The notes under the pieces were generated by a model that saw only the letters and a program-made list of their open reading frames with translations, did not search any database and was not told the origin of the DNA. Below, piece by piece: positions 33,937 through 42,746 of a stretch of 64,000 nucleotides of DNA. A program made the translations under genes and the position numbers. Numbering within the stretch: the stretch's first letter is position 1; every line of letters starts with the position of its first letter. The stretch comes from Alphaproteobacteria bacterium (GTDB lineage Bacteria; Pseudomonadota; Alphaproteobacteria; DSM-16000; Inquilinaceae). The stretch covers positions 1-64,000 of the forward strand of contig JANQSN010000056.1 in the NCBI GenBank assembly GCA_028284045.1. Direction: 5' to 3'.

Positions 33937-34890
33937 ATGGCGCGGCAGCGAGACGCCCGACGGATCGAGCGGAGGCAGCAGCGGTTGCTGGAGCGCCTTT
34001 GTCAAGATCTCGGCGACCCGATCCCGTTCGTCGATGCCGGTTCCGGCGGCACCCTCAAGAAGCCGTGGCGGCTGCTGCCGCATGGATCCTTGGTGCACCT
34101 GGCCTTCGACGGGGACGCTGGCGAGAACCCGGGCTTCAACATCTGCCTGTCGGACCACAATGGCGAGATGCCCTTCCATGTGGCGGACGATGAACGGGGG
34201 TCCTCCCTGCTGGCGCCGAACCCAGGCTTCATCGCGCGCTATGGCCTCTCGTCGCTGAGGACGCGGCGGACGGAGACAATGCGCGTGGCCACGCTGGACT
34301 CGGTGCTGGGCGACCGGGTGGGCACCGTGGAGGCGCTGGATGTGAACGTGGAGGGACACGACGCCGCGGTCCTGCGCGGCGCTCGGCGCGTGTTCTGCGA
34401 GGGACGCGTGGCCCTGGTGAAGGTCGAGTTCGAGCTGCAGTCGGTCTGGCAGGGGCAATCCTACTTCGCCGACGTCGACACGCTGATGCGCGGCTACGGC
34501 TATGAGTTGAGCGCGATCACCGTCGACCGGATGCGGCCGGCGGCATGCCAAGCGCCCCTGTTCGACGGCGAGCCGATCTGGGGCAAGGCGGTCTACGCGC
34601 CCGGCAACGCGGTGTTGGACGCGTGGAACAGCCGGCTGACGGGCGAGGCGTTCCGGCGCCAGATGCTGGTCATGGCGATCCTCTCCGTCGCGGCCGCTCT
34701 GCCGTCCCGCGCGATCGAGGCGCTGGCATGGGCAGAGCGCGAGGGCGTGGTCGAGGCGGCGGCGTGGAAACAGGCCGTGCTGCGCATTTGGCGCGACGAG
34801 CCTCGCCGTGTGGGCGCCCGCGCCATCTGGCGCCGTCTGCCCAGCCCTGTGCGCCGGTCGTTGGCGCCGATGATCGACCGGCTTCGATAG
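33937..34890 (+). CDS. FkbM-like SAM methyltransferase
   Basis: 317 residues. The segment TLDSVLGDRVGTVEALDVNVEGHDAAVLRGARRVF (about 113-147) is the FkbM-family signature (usually K-DVEG-E-VL-GA), and FVDAGSGGTLKKPW near 29-42 is the degenerate SAM loop. The family O-methylates sugars and polyketides. A C-terminal helical tail of ~90 residues is unusual for FkbM and unassigned. Starts six bases after the aminotransferase. Confidence 0.65.
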   Translation: MARQRDARRIERRQQRLLERLCQDLGDPIPFVDAGSGGTLKKPWRLLPHGSLVHLAFDGDAGENPGFNICLSDHNGEMPFHVADDERGSSLLAPNPGFIARYGLSSLRTRRTETMRVATLDSVLGDRVGTVEALDVNVEGHDAAVLRGARRVFCEGRVALVKVEFELQSVWQGQSYFADVDTLMRGYGYELSAITVDRMRPAACQAPLFDGEPIWGKAVYAPGNAVLDAWNSRLTGEAFRRQMLVMAILSVAAALPSRAIEALAWAEREGVVEAAAWKQAVLRIWRDEPRRVGARAIWRRLPSPVRRSLAPMIDRLR

Positions 34891-34921
34891 CCGGTCGGCG
34901 CGGTAGCGGAGTACCGAGACC

Positions 34922-36787
34922 TTGGTCTTGATCAACCTGTTCAGGCTTGGCCGGCGCCTGGGCATTGCCTGGCGGCATGTCGCCCTGATCTGGCTGTTAC
35001 AGCTCTTGGTCATCGTGTTCGAGGGGGCCGGATTGGGCCTGCTTCTGGTCGTGCTCTACCGCATCCAGTCCGACGCCTCGGCCGACGGCGGCGGCGCGAC
35101 AGACGGTCTGCTGGGGCAGATTGACGATGCCCTGGAGAGCCTGTCCATCGATCCCGACACGCTCACCCTCGTGATCATCGTCTTTCTTGCGATCTTGCTT
35201 CGCCAGATCACGGTCTTTTCAAGCGAGGTCTTCACCAGTTGGCGCCGCTACCGAGAGATTCAGAACGCGACTCAATCCCTCTTCGAGAAGTGTATAGGCG
35301 CCAATCTATCTTATTTCGATCGCGAGAAATTCGGGTCCTTCATCAACGATCTGTTGCGGGAAACCGAAAATGCAGTGAGCAACATTTTGCTGATCGCAAC
35401 ACTGTTTAGCGGTATCCTCGTTCTTACGTTCTACATGGCAATTGCTATCGTCAACTCACCGATGCTGACGGCACTAGCCTTTGTGCTGTTTGCCGTCCTG
35501 ACCTGGGTTGTCCGTTGGACCATGCGGGCGACACGTCGGAACGGCTTCGCCCTGACGGCGGGCATGCGCCTGCTGACCGCACGGCTCGTGGAGCGTATCC
35601 GGGCCATCCGTCTGATCCGCCTAGCCGGAACGGAGCGGCTGGAATCCAGCCAGTTCGCGGAGCTGAACGCTCACCTCCGCAACGTCCGGCTGAAGGGTGC
35701 CGTTCTACGCTCGCAGATTTCGCTGATCGTCGAACCCGCGGCGGCGGCCTTCGGGCTGGCGGTCATCTATCTCGGCGTGACGCAGTTCGGCATCTCGCTG
35801 GCCACCATGGCGATCTTCCTGGCGATCATCCTGCGGCTCTTCCCGTTGGTGAGGCGGCTCATGGGCAACTACCAGAACCTGGTGGGCGCAGAGGCCAGCG
35901 TGCGCGCCTTGATCGATCGTCTGGAGACGTTGGAGGCGGACCGCGATATCGCCTTCGGCAACCGTCCCAGCACGCCGCCGGCGGACCGCATCAGCGTCGA
36001 CGGCGTCCACTACGGCTATGACGGCGCGCGCGAAGCGCCGGCCCTGCGCGGGGTGACCGTGGACATCCCGGCCCGCGCCGTCACGGCCATCGTCGGTCCG
36101 TCCGGCGCGGGCAAGAGCACGCTGGTCGACCTGCTGGTGGGCCTGCGCCAGCCCGACCAGGGCACCGTCAGCATCGACGGCACGCCGTTGGTCGACTTCG
36201 AGGCCGCCAGCCTGCGCCGGTCCATCGCCTTCATGCCGCAAAGCGCCATGATCTTCGACGGCACCGTTGCCGACCACATCTGCTATGGCCGCGGCACCAT
36301 CCCGCCGGCGGCGTTGGAGACGGCGGCCCGCGCCGCCTCGGCCCACGCGTTCATCGCCGACCTTCCCCAGGGCTACCAGACACCAGTGGGCGAGGTGGGC
36401 TCGCGTCTGTCGGCCGGGCAACGCCAGCGCCTGGACTTGGCCCGAGTGCTGAACGAGGACGCGTCCATCATCGTGTTGGACGAGCCCACGGCGAACCTGG
36501 ACGCGCTGTCGGAGGGCGCCATCCGCGACGCCCTGCATGCGCTGAAGGAAGACCGCCAGGCGACGGTGGTGGTGATCGCCCACCGCCTGTCCACGGTGGT
36601 GGAGGCCGATCGCATCATCGTCCTGCGCGACGGCGTGGTCGACGGCGTGGGCACGCATGGTGAACTGGTGGCCAGCAACGACTGGTACCGAGAGGCCTTC
36701 GCCGTGCAATCCGCCGGGGCCCAGGGGCTGGCCGACGCGGGGTCGGCCGTTGACCCTGTCGTCCTTCCGGCTGCGGACGATCGGTGA
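34922..36787 (+). CDS. ABC exporter, fused membrane and ATPase domains (MsbA/PglK type)
   Basis: 621 residues, TTG start (a second TTG two codons later). Six predicted membrane helices lie in residues 18-310 (first LIWLLQLLVIVFEGAG). The ATPase has Walker A GPSGAGKST (392-400), Q-loop FMPQ, signature LSAGQRQRL (496-504, Ala for the first Gly of LSGGQ), Walker B IIVLDEP (516-522) and H-loop H554. It would act as a homodimer. As the only exporter-like protein in the glycan island it may flip the lipid-linked glycan, as PglK does. The stretch coding the first membrane helices (about 35160-35480) is AT-richer than the ATPase part. Confidence 0.88.
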   Translation: MVLINLFRLGRRLGIAWRHVALIWLLQLLVIVFEGAGLGLLLVVLYRIQSDASADGGGATDGLLGQIDDALESLSIDPDTLTLVIIVFLAILLRQITVFSSEVFTSWRRYREIQNATQSLFEKCIGANLSYFDREKFGSFINDLLRETENAVSNILLIATLFSGILVLTFYMAIAIVNSPMLTALAFVLFAVLTWVVRWTMRATRRNGFALTAGMRLLTARLVERIRAIRLIRLAGTERLESSQFAELNAHLRNVRLKGAVLRSQISLIVEPAAAAFGLAVIYLGVTQFGISLATMAIFLAIILRLFPLVRRLMGNYQNLVGAEASVRALIDRLETLEADRDIAFGNRPSTPPADRISVDGVHYGYDGAREAPALRGVTVDIPARAVTAIVGPSGAGKSTLVDLLVGLRQPDQGTVSIDGTPLVDFEAASLRRSIAFMPQSAMIFDGTVADHICYGRGTIPPAALETAARAASAHAFIADLPQGYQTPVGEVGSRLSAGQRQRLDLARVLNEDASIIVLDEPTANLDALSEGAIRDALHALKEDRQATVVVIAHRLSTVVEADRIIVLRDGVVDGVGTHGELVASNDWYREAFAVQSAGAQGLADAGSAVDPVVLPAADDR

Positions 36788-36821
36788 GCGGCGGGTGAGT
36801 CTCGCTGGATCTGAGCTTACA

Positions 36822-37613
36822 ATGCCTAAGAATATCGTCTACGAAACACCTGAAATCGCTCGTTTTTATGCGCATCACCGGGTGCAGTGGGAGGCGCTCT
36901 ATCCCTCCGAGCAATGGGTGTTCGAGCGGATTGCCGCGGCGGACGGCGGATCGCTGGGGCGCGTGCTGGACGTCGGCTGTGCCGTCGGCGGGTTGGGCCG
37001 CGCTCTCGCCCAGCGCTTCACTCTCAGCGAGTATGTCGGCATCGACATCAACCGCCAGGCCATCGACGCGGCCCGGGCCGCGGGCCTGCCGGCGGAGGTG
37101 CCCCATCGCTACGTCGCCGGCGATATCGTGACGGCGCAAGACCTGCATCGGGGCGCCTTCGATACGGTGGCCAGCCTGGGCTGTGCGGACTGGAACACCG
37201 ACATGACCGGCATCCTGGCGGCGTGCTGGGCGGCCGTTCGTCCCGGCGGCCGGTTCATCGTCTCGTTGCGCCTGCACCCGGCACGCAGCCTGCTCGACAT
37301 GGCCGAGAGCTTCCAGTATGTGGCCTTCGGGGACGCCATCGCCGGCGATGAGGAAATCGCGCCCTACAGCGTCCTCGCCACCCGCCACGCGCTGGGCCTT
37401 CTGTCCGGGCTCGACCCGCACCCGGCCCAGATGCTGGGCCGCGGCTACTGGGGCCGCCCGTCGGCCACCGCGCGGACGCCGTTGGCGCGGGTGATCTTCT
37501 GCGTGTTCGCGGTGGAGAAGCCGGCGGACCCGGACGGCACGGATGGCGGCTGCCTCTACACGCTCAGCCTGCCGGCCGACGCCTGGGCCGACGACGGCGA
37601 GCTCGGGACGTGA
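36822..37613 (+). CDS. class I SAM methyltransferase
   Basis: 263 residues from ATG 36822; a GTG at 36795 in the same frame is possible. VLDVGCAVGGLGRALA (48-63) is motif I, YVGIDINRQAIDAAR (71-85) motif post-I, and RPGGRFIVSLRLHPARSLLDM the later strand. No family-specific features that reveal the acceptor. The C-terminal part ends with LPADAW, not a known domain. Fifty bases follow, then the cytidylyltransferase. Confidence 0.75.
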   Translation: MPKNIVYETPEIARFYAHHRVQWEALYPSEQWVFERIAAADGGSLGRVLDVGCAVGGLGRALAQRFTLSEYVGIDINRQAIDAARAAGLPAEVPHRYVAGDIVTAQDLHRGAFDTVASLGCADWNTDMTGILAACWAAVRPGGRFIVSLRLHPARSLLDMAESFQYVAFGDAIAGDEEIAPYSVLATRHALGLLSGLDPHPAQMLGRGYWGRPSATARTPLARVIFCVFAVEKPADPDGTDGGCLYTLSLPADAWADDGELGT

Positions 37614-37662
37614 TCGGGACCCTCCGGCCTCAGCGACCGGTCCGACAATGGGGAGGAAAGAG

Positions 37663-38400
37663 GTGATTGCAGCACTGATACTGGGACGCAAGGGCAGTGC
37701 CGGTTTCCCGGGCAAGAACACCACGCCCGTCTTGGGCCGCCCGCTGGCCTGGTATCCCATGGAGGCCGCCCGGACCAGCGGGGTGGTCGACCGCCTGTTC
37801 ATCTCCACCGACGACCCGCAGCTGATGGCGATCGGCACCGAGCAGGGCTTCGAGACGATCGAGCGGCCGCCGCATCTGTGCACCGACGAGGCCCTGGGCG
37901 AGGACGCCTATGTCCACGGCTATCAGGTGATCTGCGAGCGGCTGGGCGCCAAGCCGGAGCTGCTGGTCCTGCTGTTCTGCAATGCCGCCACCGTCCGGCC
38001 CGAGCAGATCCGTGAAGGCGTGGCGATCCTGCGCGCGCATCCAGACTACGACAGCGCGGTGACGGTGTCCCGCTACAACATGTTCAGCCCGCTGCGCGCC
38101 CGCCGGGTGGGCGCAGACGGGCTGCTGCAGCCCTTCGTCCCGTTCGAGACCTTCGGCGACCCCAAGACCCTGAACTGCGACCGCGACAGCCAGGGCGACG
38201 TGCTGTTCGCCGATGTGGCGCTCAGCGTCGTGCGCCCGGAGAACCTGGACCGCCTGGAAGACGGCCTGCTGCCGCAGAAATGGATGGGCCACAAGATCGC
38301 CCCCATCGACAACGACGCCGGCCTCGACCTGGACTACCAGTTCCAGGTGGGCCAGGTGGAATGGTGGTTGCGCAACCAGGGCTGGACGGAACGGGCCTGA
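37663..38400 (+). CDS. cytidylyltransferase-like protein (fourth of the window)
   Basis: 245 residues from GTG 37663, chosen because GGGGAGGAAAG at 37650-37660 is a strong ribosome site just before it; the ATG at 37648 is the alternative but lies inside that site. The CTP-loop LGRKGSAGFPGKN (7-19) and FISTDDPQL, RPPHLCTDEALGEDA follow the acylneuraminate cytidylyltransferase pattern, but the family donor motif QPTSPLR is replaced by LFCNAATVRPEQI. It is therefore not a close NeuA and may activate another acid. It heads a separate module: GT-B-like, two oxidoreductases, an epimerase and a phosphatase. Confidence 0.72.
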   Translation: MIAALILGRKGSAGFPGKNTTPVLGRPLAWYPMEAARTSGVVDRLFISTDDPQLMAIGTEQGFETIERPPHLCTDEALGEDAYVHGYQVICERLGAKPELLVLLFCNAATVRPEQIREGVAILRAHPDYDSAVTVSRYNMFSPLRARRVGADGLLQPFVPFETFGDPKTLNCDRDSQGDVLFADVALSVVRPENLDRLEDGLLPQKWMGHKIAPIDNDAGLDLDYQFQVGQVEWWLRNQGWTERA

Positions 38401-38405
38401 CCCGC

Positions 38406-39770
38406 GTGGCGACCGTGACCCAAGCCTGTATCGAAGCGGGTTCGCCGCCGGTGACCCGCCCCGCGGCCGTGCCTGACGGTCACCCGTCCACGGCGCGCTG
38501 CGTGGTCTTCCTCAGCCGGCGCTATGCCGACTTGGACACCGCTGCACCGCTGCTGGTGGAGCTTTCGGCGCGCGGCTACCGGGTGCTGATCCTCGGCAAC
38601 CATCATCTTTATGACGTCCGAGATCATCACCTCACGCCCTTCTTGGTCCGCCGCATGGGCATGCAGGTGGAGCAGCTCGCTGCCCGGGCCGCGGCAGAGG
38701 CGGGGCAGGGCGGGGCAGGCGCCGCAGTGGCGCGGCCGTCGGATGAAGCGCTGGTGCGGGCGGCGGGGGCCGTTCTGGCCGACACGCGGCCTCTGGCGAT
38801 CCTGATGGATGAGGTGCTCGTCACCGCCGCCAACCCCAAGGCCGGGTTCGCCTCTCGCTTCGTCGACCGGTTCGGCGGCGACGGCGTGGCCGTCATCGCC
38901 ATCCCGGGCGGCGAGTGGATCACGTTGAACCAGAACCTGCGGACTTCGAACCAGCCGCCCCTGCGGCGGCTCCGTGCCTATCTTTCGGAACTGCGCACGC
39001 GATGGCGGACGCCGCCCAACCGCTTCCCACCGGACGACATTCTCGTCTCCTCGACGCTGTGGGTCCGCAGGCTGACCCGGCTCGGGGTGGACGGACGCCG
39101 CATCACGGTCGCCGGCAGCCTGCGCTACGACCCCGCCTGGTCGGACCGGCTGCGCCGCGAGGTCCTGCGGCCACCGTTTCTGGGCGACGCATCGTTGCCG
39201 GACGGCGACGCGCGGCTGCGGGTCGCGGTCTTGCTGACCGGCGCCTCCTACGCCGTGAGCCCCGACCGCGTGCGGGAAACGGTGGAGGCCTTCGCCCGCC
39301 TGGACGGCGTGCAGGTGGCGGTGAAGCCCCATCCCGTCATGCGGTCGGCAGAGTCGGTCCGCCAGCAGACCGGCGATGCGGACTGCGCCGTTCTGGGCGA
39401 TGTGCCGTCCAGCCTGATCATCGACTGGGCCGATCTGATCGTGCATTGCGGGACGTCCCTGGCGATCGAGGGCTTCTCGCTGGGCAAGCGGGTGATGGAG
39501 CTGACCTATGCCCATGGCAACGCCACGCTGATGAAGAAGCTGGGGGCCGGGCTGCTGCCGCGCTCACCCGCCGATGCGGCGGGCATGGTCGCGGCGATGG
39601 CGCGGGGGCGGGATCCCGGCGACGGCGACCAGGGCGTGGCCGCCTTGGTCCGGACCATCATCTTCGGCGGGTCGGATCCCTTTCCGGTGGCTGCCCGCCA
39701 GGCCGATCTGGTGGAGGCGCGGCTAGCCGGGCAGCAGGTCAATCGAGACGCAAGGGGCGCAAACACGTGA
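38406..39770 (+). CDS. GT-B-like surface-carbohydrate transferase with KPHP motif (fourth of four)
   Basis: 454 residues from GTG 38406, six bases after the cytidylyltransferase. VVFLSRRYADLDTAAPLLVEL and RVLILGNHH form the first Rossmann strand region. VAGSLRYDPAW (235-245) is the GxxRYD motif seen in CDP-glycerol and related transferases, VAVKPHPVMRSAE (305-317) the KPHP motif and HCGTSLAIEGFSLGKRVMEL (347-366) the phosphate-binding Thr-Ser. It is the clearest member of the set of four. Linkage to a CMP-type activating gene immediately upstream suggests that its donor is that product (inference). Confidence 0.65.
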   Translation: MATVTQACIEAGSPPVTRPAAVPDGHPSTARCVVFLSRRYADLDTAAPLLVELSARGYRVLILGNHHLYDVRDHHLTPFLVRRMGMQVEQLAARAAAEAGQGGAGAAVARPSDEALVRAAGAVLADTRPLAILMDEVLVTAANPKAGFASRFVDRFGGDGVAVIAIPGGEWITLNQNLRTSNQPPLRRLRAYLSELRTRWRTPPNRFPPDDILVSSTLWVRRLTRLGVDGRRITVAGSLRYDPAWSDRLRREVLRPPFLGDASLPDGDARLRVAVLLTGASYAVSPDRVRETVEAFARLDGVQVAVKPHPVMRSAESVRQQTGDADCAVLGDVPSSLIIDWADLIVHCGTSLAIEGFSLGKRVMELTYAHGNATLMKKLGAGLLPRSPADAAGMVAAMARGRDPGDGDQGVAALVRTIIFGGSDPFPVAARQADLVEARLAGQQVNRDARGANT

Positions 39771-40807
39771 CGGTGAATGTCGGGGTCGTGGGCTGCGGAC
39801 GGGTCAGCCGCACGGCACATTACGATGCCATCAACCGGCACGCCGACCTGGCGTTGCGGGCGGTCTGCGACATCGACCGCAGCCGTGCCGACGAATGGGC
39901 GCTGAAGAACAACACCCGCGCCTTCTACGCCCTGGAGGACATGCTGGCCGAAGAGCCCATCGACGTGGTTTCCATCTGCGTGCCCAACCGGTTGCATCCC
40001 CGCATCGGGATCGCCGCCGCCAATGCCGGAAAGCATGTGCTGTGCGAGAAGCCGCTTGGCCTGCGCCTCGACGAGGTGGATGCCCTGATCGAGGCGTGCG
40101 ACCGCAACAATGTGAAATTATTCAATATTTTGCAGAACCGCTACAACCGGACCAATCAGCTTCTCAAGCAGGCGATCGCGCAGGGCCGGTTCGGCCAGAT
40201 CTTCCAGATCATCATCACGCTGCGCTGGCGGCGGGACATCGGCTACTACCTGGAAGACGACCGGTGGCGGTCGCGCCGCGACCTGTCAGGTGGCGTGTTC
40301 ACCAACCAGGCCGTCCACTATGTCGACATGATGCAGTGGCTGGCCGGGGCGCCGGCGGAGACCGCCTATGCCAAGATGGCGACCTGCGTCCATCCCGTGG
40401 ATGTGGAAACCCACGGCGCCGCCGTCCTGCGCTTCCGCAATGGCATCATCGGCAGCTTCAATCTGACCAACCTGAACTACCCGGAAGACCGGGAAGGCAG
40501 CGTCATGGTGCTGGGCAGCCACGGCACCGTGCGCATCGGCGGCAAGTCCATGAACGTGGTGGAGGAGTGGAGCTTCGCCGACAGCCGGCCGGAGGACGCG
40601 GAGATCGCCCAGGCGAACACCGCCCCGCCCACCGTCTACGGCTTCGGCCATGTCGAAGTGTACGACCAGATCGCCCGGGCGCTGGTGCATGGCGACCGCA
40701 CCGTCGATCTGCCCGACGGCCGCGAGGGCCGCAAATCGGTCGAGCTTCTCCAGGCGCTCTACGAGAGCGACCGGCTTGGCCGCGAGATGCGGCTGCCGCT
40801 GGACTGA
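39767..40807 (+). CDS. Gfo/Idh/MocA-family oxidoreductase
   Basis: 346 residues from GTG 39767, which overlaps the previous stop as GTGA; open frame continues upstream but is not used. VGVVGCGRVSRTAHYDAI (5-22) is the NAD(P) loop, LCEKPLGLR the EKP motif and GGVFTNQAVHYVDMMQWLAG the substrate-side GG-QxxHxxD segment. This is the WlbA/WbpB-like pattern for oxidising or reducing nucleotide-sugar C3, but equally inositol-type substrates fit. In this module it may prepare the sugar acid activated by the 37663 product. Confidence 0.75.
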   Translation: MTVNVGVVGCGRVSRTAHYDAINRHADLALRAVCDIDRSRADEWALKNNTRAFYALEDMLAEEPIDVVSICVPNRLHPRIGIAAANAGKHVLCEKPLGLRLDEVDALIEACDRNNVKLFNILQNRYNRTNQLLKQAIAQGRFGQIFQIIITLRWRRDIGYYLEDDRWRSRRDLSGGVFTNQAVHYVDMMQWLAGAPAETAYAKMATCVHPVDVETHGAAVLRFRNGIIGSFNLTNLNYPEDREGSVMVLGSHGTVRIGGKSMNVVEEWSFADSRPEDAEIAQANTAPPTVYGFGHVEVYDQIARALVHGDRTVDLPDGREGRKSVELLQALYESDRLGREMRLPLD

Positions 40808-40877
40808 CGGGCCCCGAGGGGCGGTCCCGGCCTCTCGGTCCTCTTCCACCACCGCCCTCCCGCCATCGGATGACGCG

Positions 40878-41813
40878 ATGACCGGCACGATCCAGATCAC
40901 CACCACGTCCTTCGACGTGGCGGGCAATCCCGACCTGCAGGACCTGATCGCCCGCGGCTTCACCGTGCGAGCGAACCCGGAGGGGCGCAAGCTGTCGGAA
41001 GCCGAGGTCGCCGCGCTGATGGGCGCCGACACCGTCGGCCTGATCGCCGGGACGGAGCCGCTGACCGACGCCGTCATGGCCGCGGCGCCGCGCCTGCGCA
41101 CCATCGCCCGCGTCGGATCCGGGCTCGACACCGTCGACCTGGCGGCGGCCCGGTCCCGCGGCATCGCCGTGACCATCACGCCCGATGCGCCGGTGGCCGC
41201 CGTGGCGGAGCTGACCATCGCCCTGATGCTGGCGGCGCTGCGCCATATCCCGTTCAGCGACCGGCAGCTGCGGGAAGGCCGCTGGGCCAGCGAGCAGGGG
41301 GCACTCTTGGGGGCGGCCACCGTCGGCCTGATCGGGTTCGGCCGGATCGGCCGCGCCGTTGCCCGCCTTGCCGGCGCGTTCGGCAGCCAGGTGATCGCGC
41401 ATGATCCGCTGCTGACGACGGGCACTGAGGAGGACGGCGTCGCCCTGGTGGACCTGGACACGCTGCTGGCGCGCGCCACCGTGATCAGCCTGCACGCCCC
41501 GCTGACGGCGGACAGCCGCCACCTGATCGATGCCGGGCGGATCGCCGGGATGGGGCGGGGCAGCGTGCTGGTCAACACCGCCCGCGGCGCCCTGGTCGAC
41601 GACCAGGCGGTGAACGACGCGCTGGACAGCGGCCACCTGGCCGCCGCCGCCTTGGACGTGTTCGAGGCGGAACCCTATCGCGGTGTCCTGACCGGTCAGC
41701 CCCGGGCCGTGTTGACGGCGCATATGGGCTCCCGCGCGCGGGAGACGCGCCGCGCCATGGAGCTGGAAGCCGGGGCGAACCTGAAGACCGTCTTGTTGGA
41801 TGCGGCACGCTGA
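40878..41813 (+). CDS. D-2-hydroxyacid dehydrogenase (SerA/GhrB-like)
   Basis: 311 residues. NAD loop GLIGFGRIGRAVARL (150-164). The catalytic triad of the family is in place: R236 (NTARGAL), E265 (VFEAEP) and H282 (TAHMGS). The enzyme interconverts a 2-keto and a D-2-hydroxy acid with NAD(P). Its presence between a sugar oxidoreductase and an epimerase in a glycan island is unusual: it suggests that a small hydroxy acid or an aldonate becomes part of the glycan. ATG 40878 has a family-consistent N-terminus; 70 bases precede it. Confidence 0.8.
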   Translation: MTGTIQITTTSFDVAGNPDLQDLIARGFTVRANPEGRKLSEAEVAALMGADTVGLIAGTEPLTDAVMAAAPRLRTIARVGSGLDTVDLAAARSRGIAVTITPDAPVAAVAELTIALMLAALRHIPFSDRQLREGRWASEQGALLGAATVGLIGFGRIGRAVARLAGAFGSQVIAHDPLLTTGTEEDGVALVDLDTLLARATVISLHAPLTADSRHLIDAGRIAGMGRGSVLVNTARGALVDDQAVNDALDSGHLAAAALDVFEAEPYRGVLTGQPRAVLTAHMGSRARETRRAMELEAGANLKTVLLDAAR

Positions 41814-41837
41814 ATGGGCGCGCCGGAGGGACCCGTC

Positions 41838-42713
41838 ATGAAGATCCTGGTCACCGGGGGCAGCGGCTTCCTGGGCTCTCACGTCGCGGAGGCGCTGAGC
41901 GCGGCCGGACACGCCGTCACCATCTTCGATGCCGCGCCGTCGCCCTGGCTCTTGGACGGCCAGACCATGGTGGTGGGCGACATCCTGGATGCCGACGCGC
42001 TGGCCGCCGCGGTCTCAGGCGTGGAGGTCGTGTTTCACTTCGCCGCCCTGGCCGATATCGGCCATACGCAGCGCGACCCGCTGAACACCGCCCGCATCAA
42101 CATCCTCGGCACGCTGGGGCTGCTGGAGGCTGCCCGCCAGGCCGGGGTCCGGCGGTTCGTCTTCGCTTCGTCGGTCTATGTGTTCTCCAAGACCGGCTCG
42201 TTCTACGGGGTCAGCAAACAGTCCTGCGAGCGCTTCATCGAGATGTACCGCTCCGAATTCGGCCTGGACTACACCATCCTGCGCTACGGGTCGCTCTATG
42301 GGCGCCGGGCGGGATCGACCAACGTGATCCACCAGATGGTGTACGACGCCTTGAACCGCCAGGAGATCTCCTATCCCGGCACCGGGGAGGAGATCCGCGA
42401 ATACATCCATGTCCGTGATGCCGCCGCGCTATCGGTGGAGATCCTGGAAGAGGCCTATGCCAACCGGCACCTAGTACTGACCGGGACCGAGCGGTTTCGG
42501 GTGCGCGAGATCATGCAGATGATCGCCGAGATCGCGCCGGGCGATGTGGCGCTGGGCTTCGCCGAGGAGCAGCGGGATAGCCACTACACGCTGACGCCCT
42601 ATGCCTTTCAGCCGCAGCTCGCGGACAAGCTGGTCCGCCGCGCCTTCGTCGATCTCGGTCAGGGGCTGTTGGACGTCTTTCACGAGGCGGCCGGCGTGCC
42701 GGGCGACCGGTAG
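41838..42713 (+). CDS. NAD-dependent epimerase/dehydratase
   Basis: 291 residues from ATG 41838, preceded by GGAGGG at 41825-41830; an upstream ATG at 41814 is less well placed. NAD loop VTGGSGFLGSH (5-15), active-site FASSVYVFSKTG (109-120) and Y123/K127 in FYGVSK. The late YHV-type stretch EYIHVRDAAAL is typical of UDP-sugar epimerases. It probably changes the configuration of a nucleotide sugar in the cytidylyltransferase module; the exact substrate is unknown. Confidence 0.76.
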   Translation: MKILVTGGSGFLGSHVAEALSAAGHAVTIFDAAPSPWLLDGQTMVVGDILDADALAAAVSGVEVVFHFAALADIGHTQRDPLNTARINILGTLGLLEAARQAGVRRFVFASSVYVFSKTGSFYGVSKQSCERFIEMYRSEFGLDYTILRYGSLYGRRAGSTNVIHQMVYDALNRQEISYPGTGEEIREYIHVRDAAALSVEILEEAYANRHLVLTGTERFRVREIMQMIAEIAPGDVALGFAEEQRDSHYTLTPYAFQPQLADKLVRRAFVDLGQGLLDVFHEAAGVPGDR

Positions 42714-42746
42714 GCCGCCACCGCCGACGCCAGGAGCGGGGATCCC

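Noticed and set aside
36795..36821. Upstream GTG start for the 36822 methyltransferase
   Set aside because: It would add nine residues without family support and lies directly after the ABC exporter stop; the ATG gives a sensible N-terminus.
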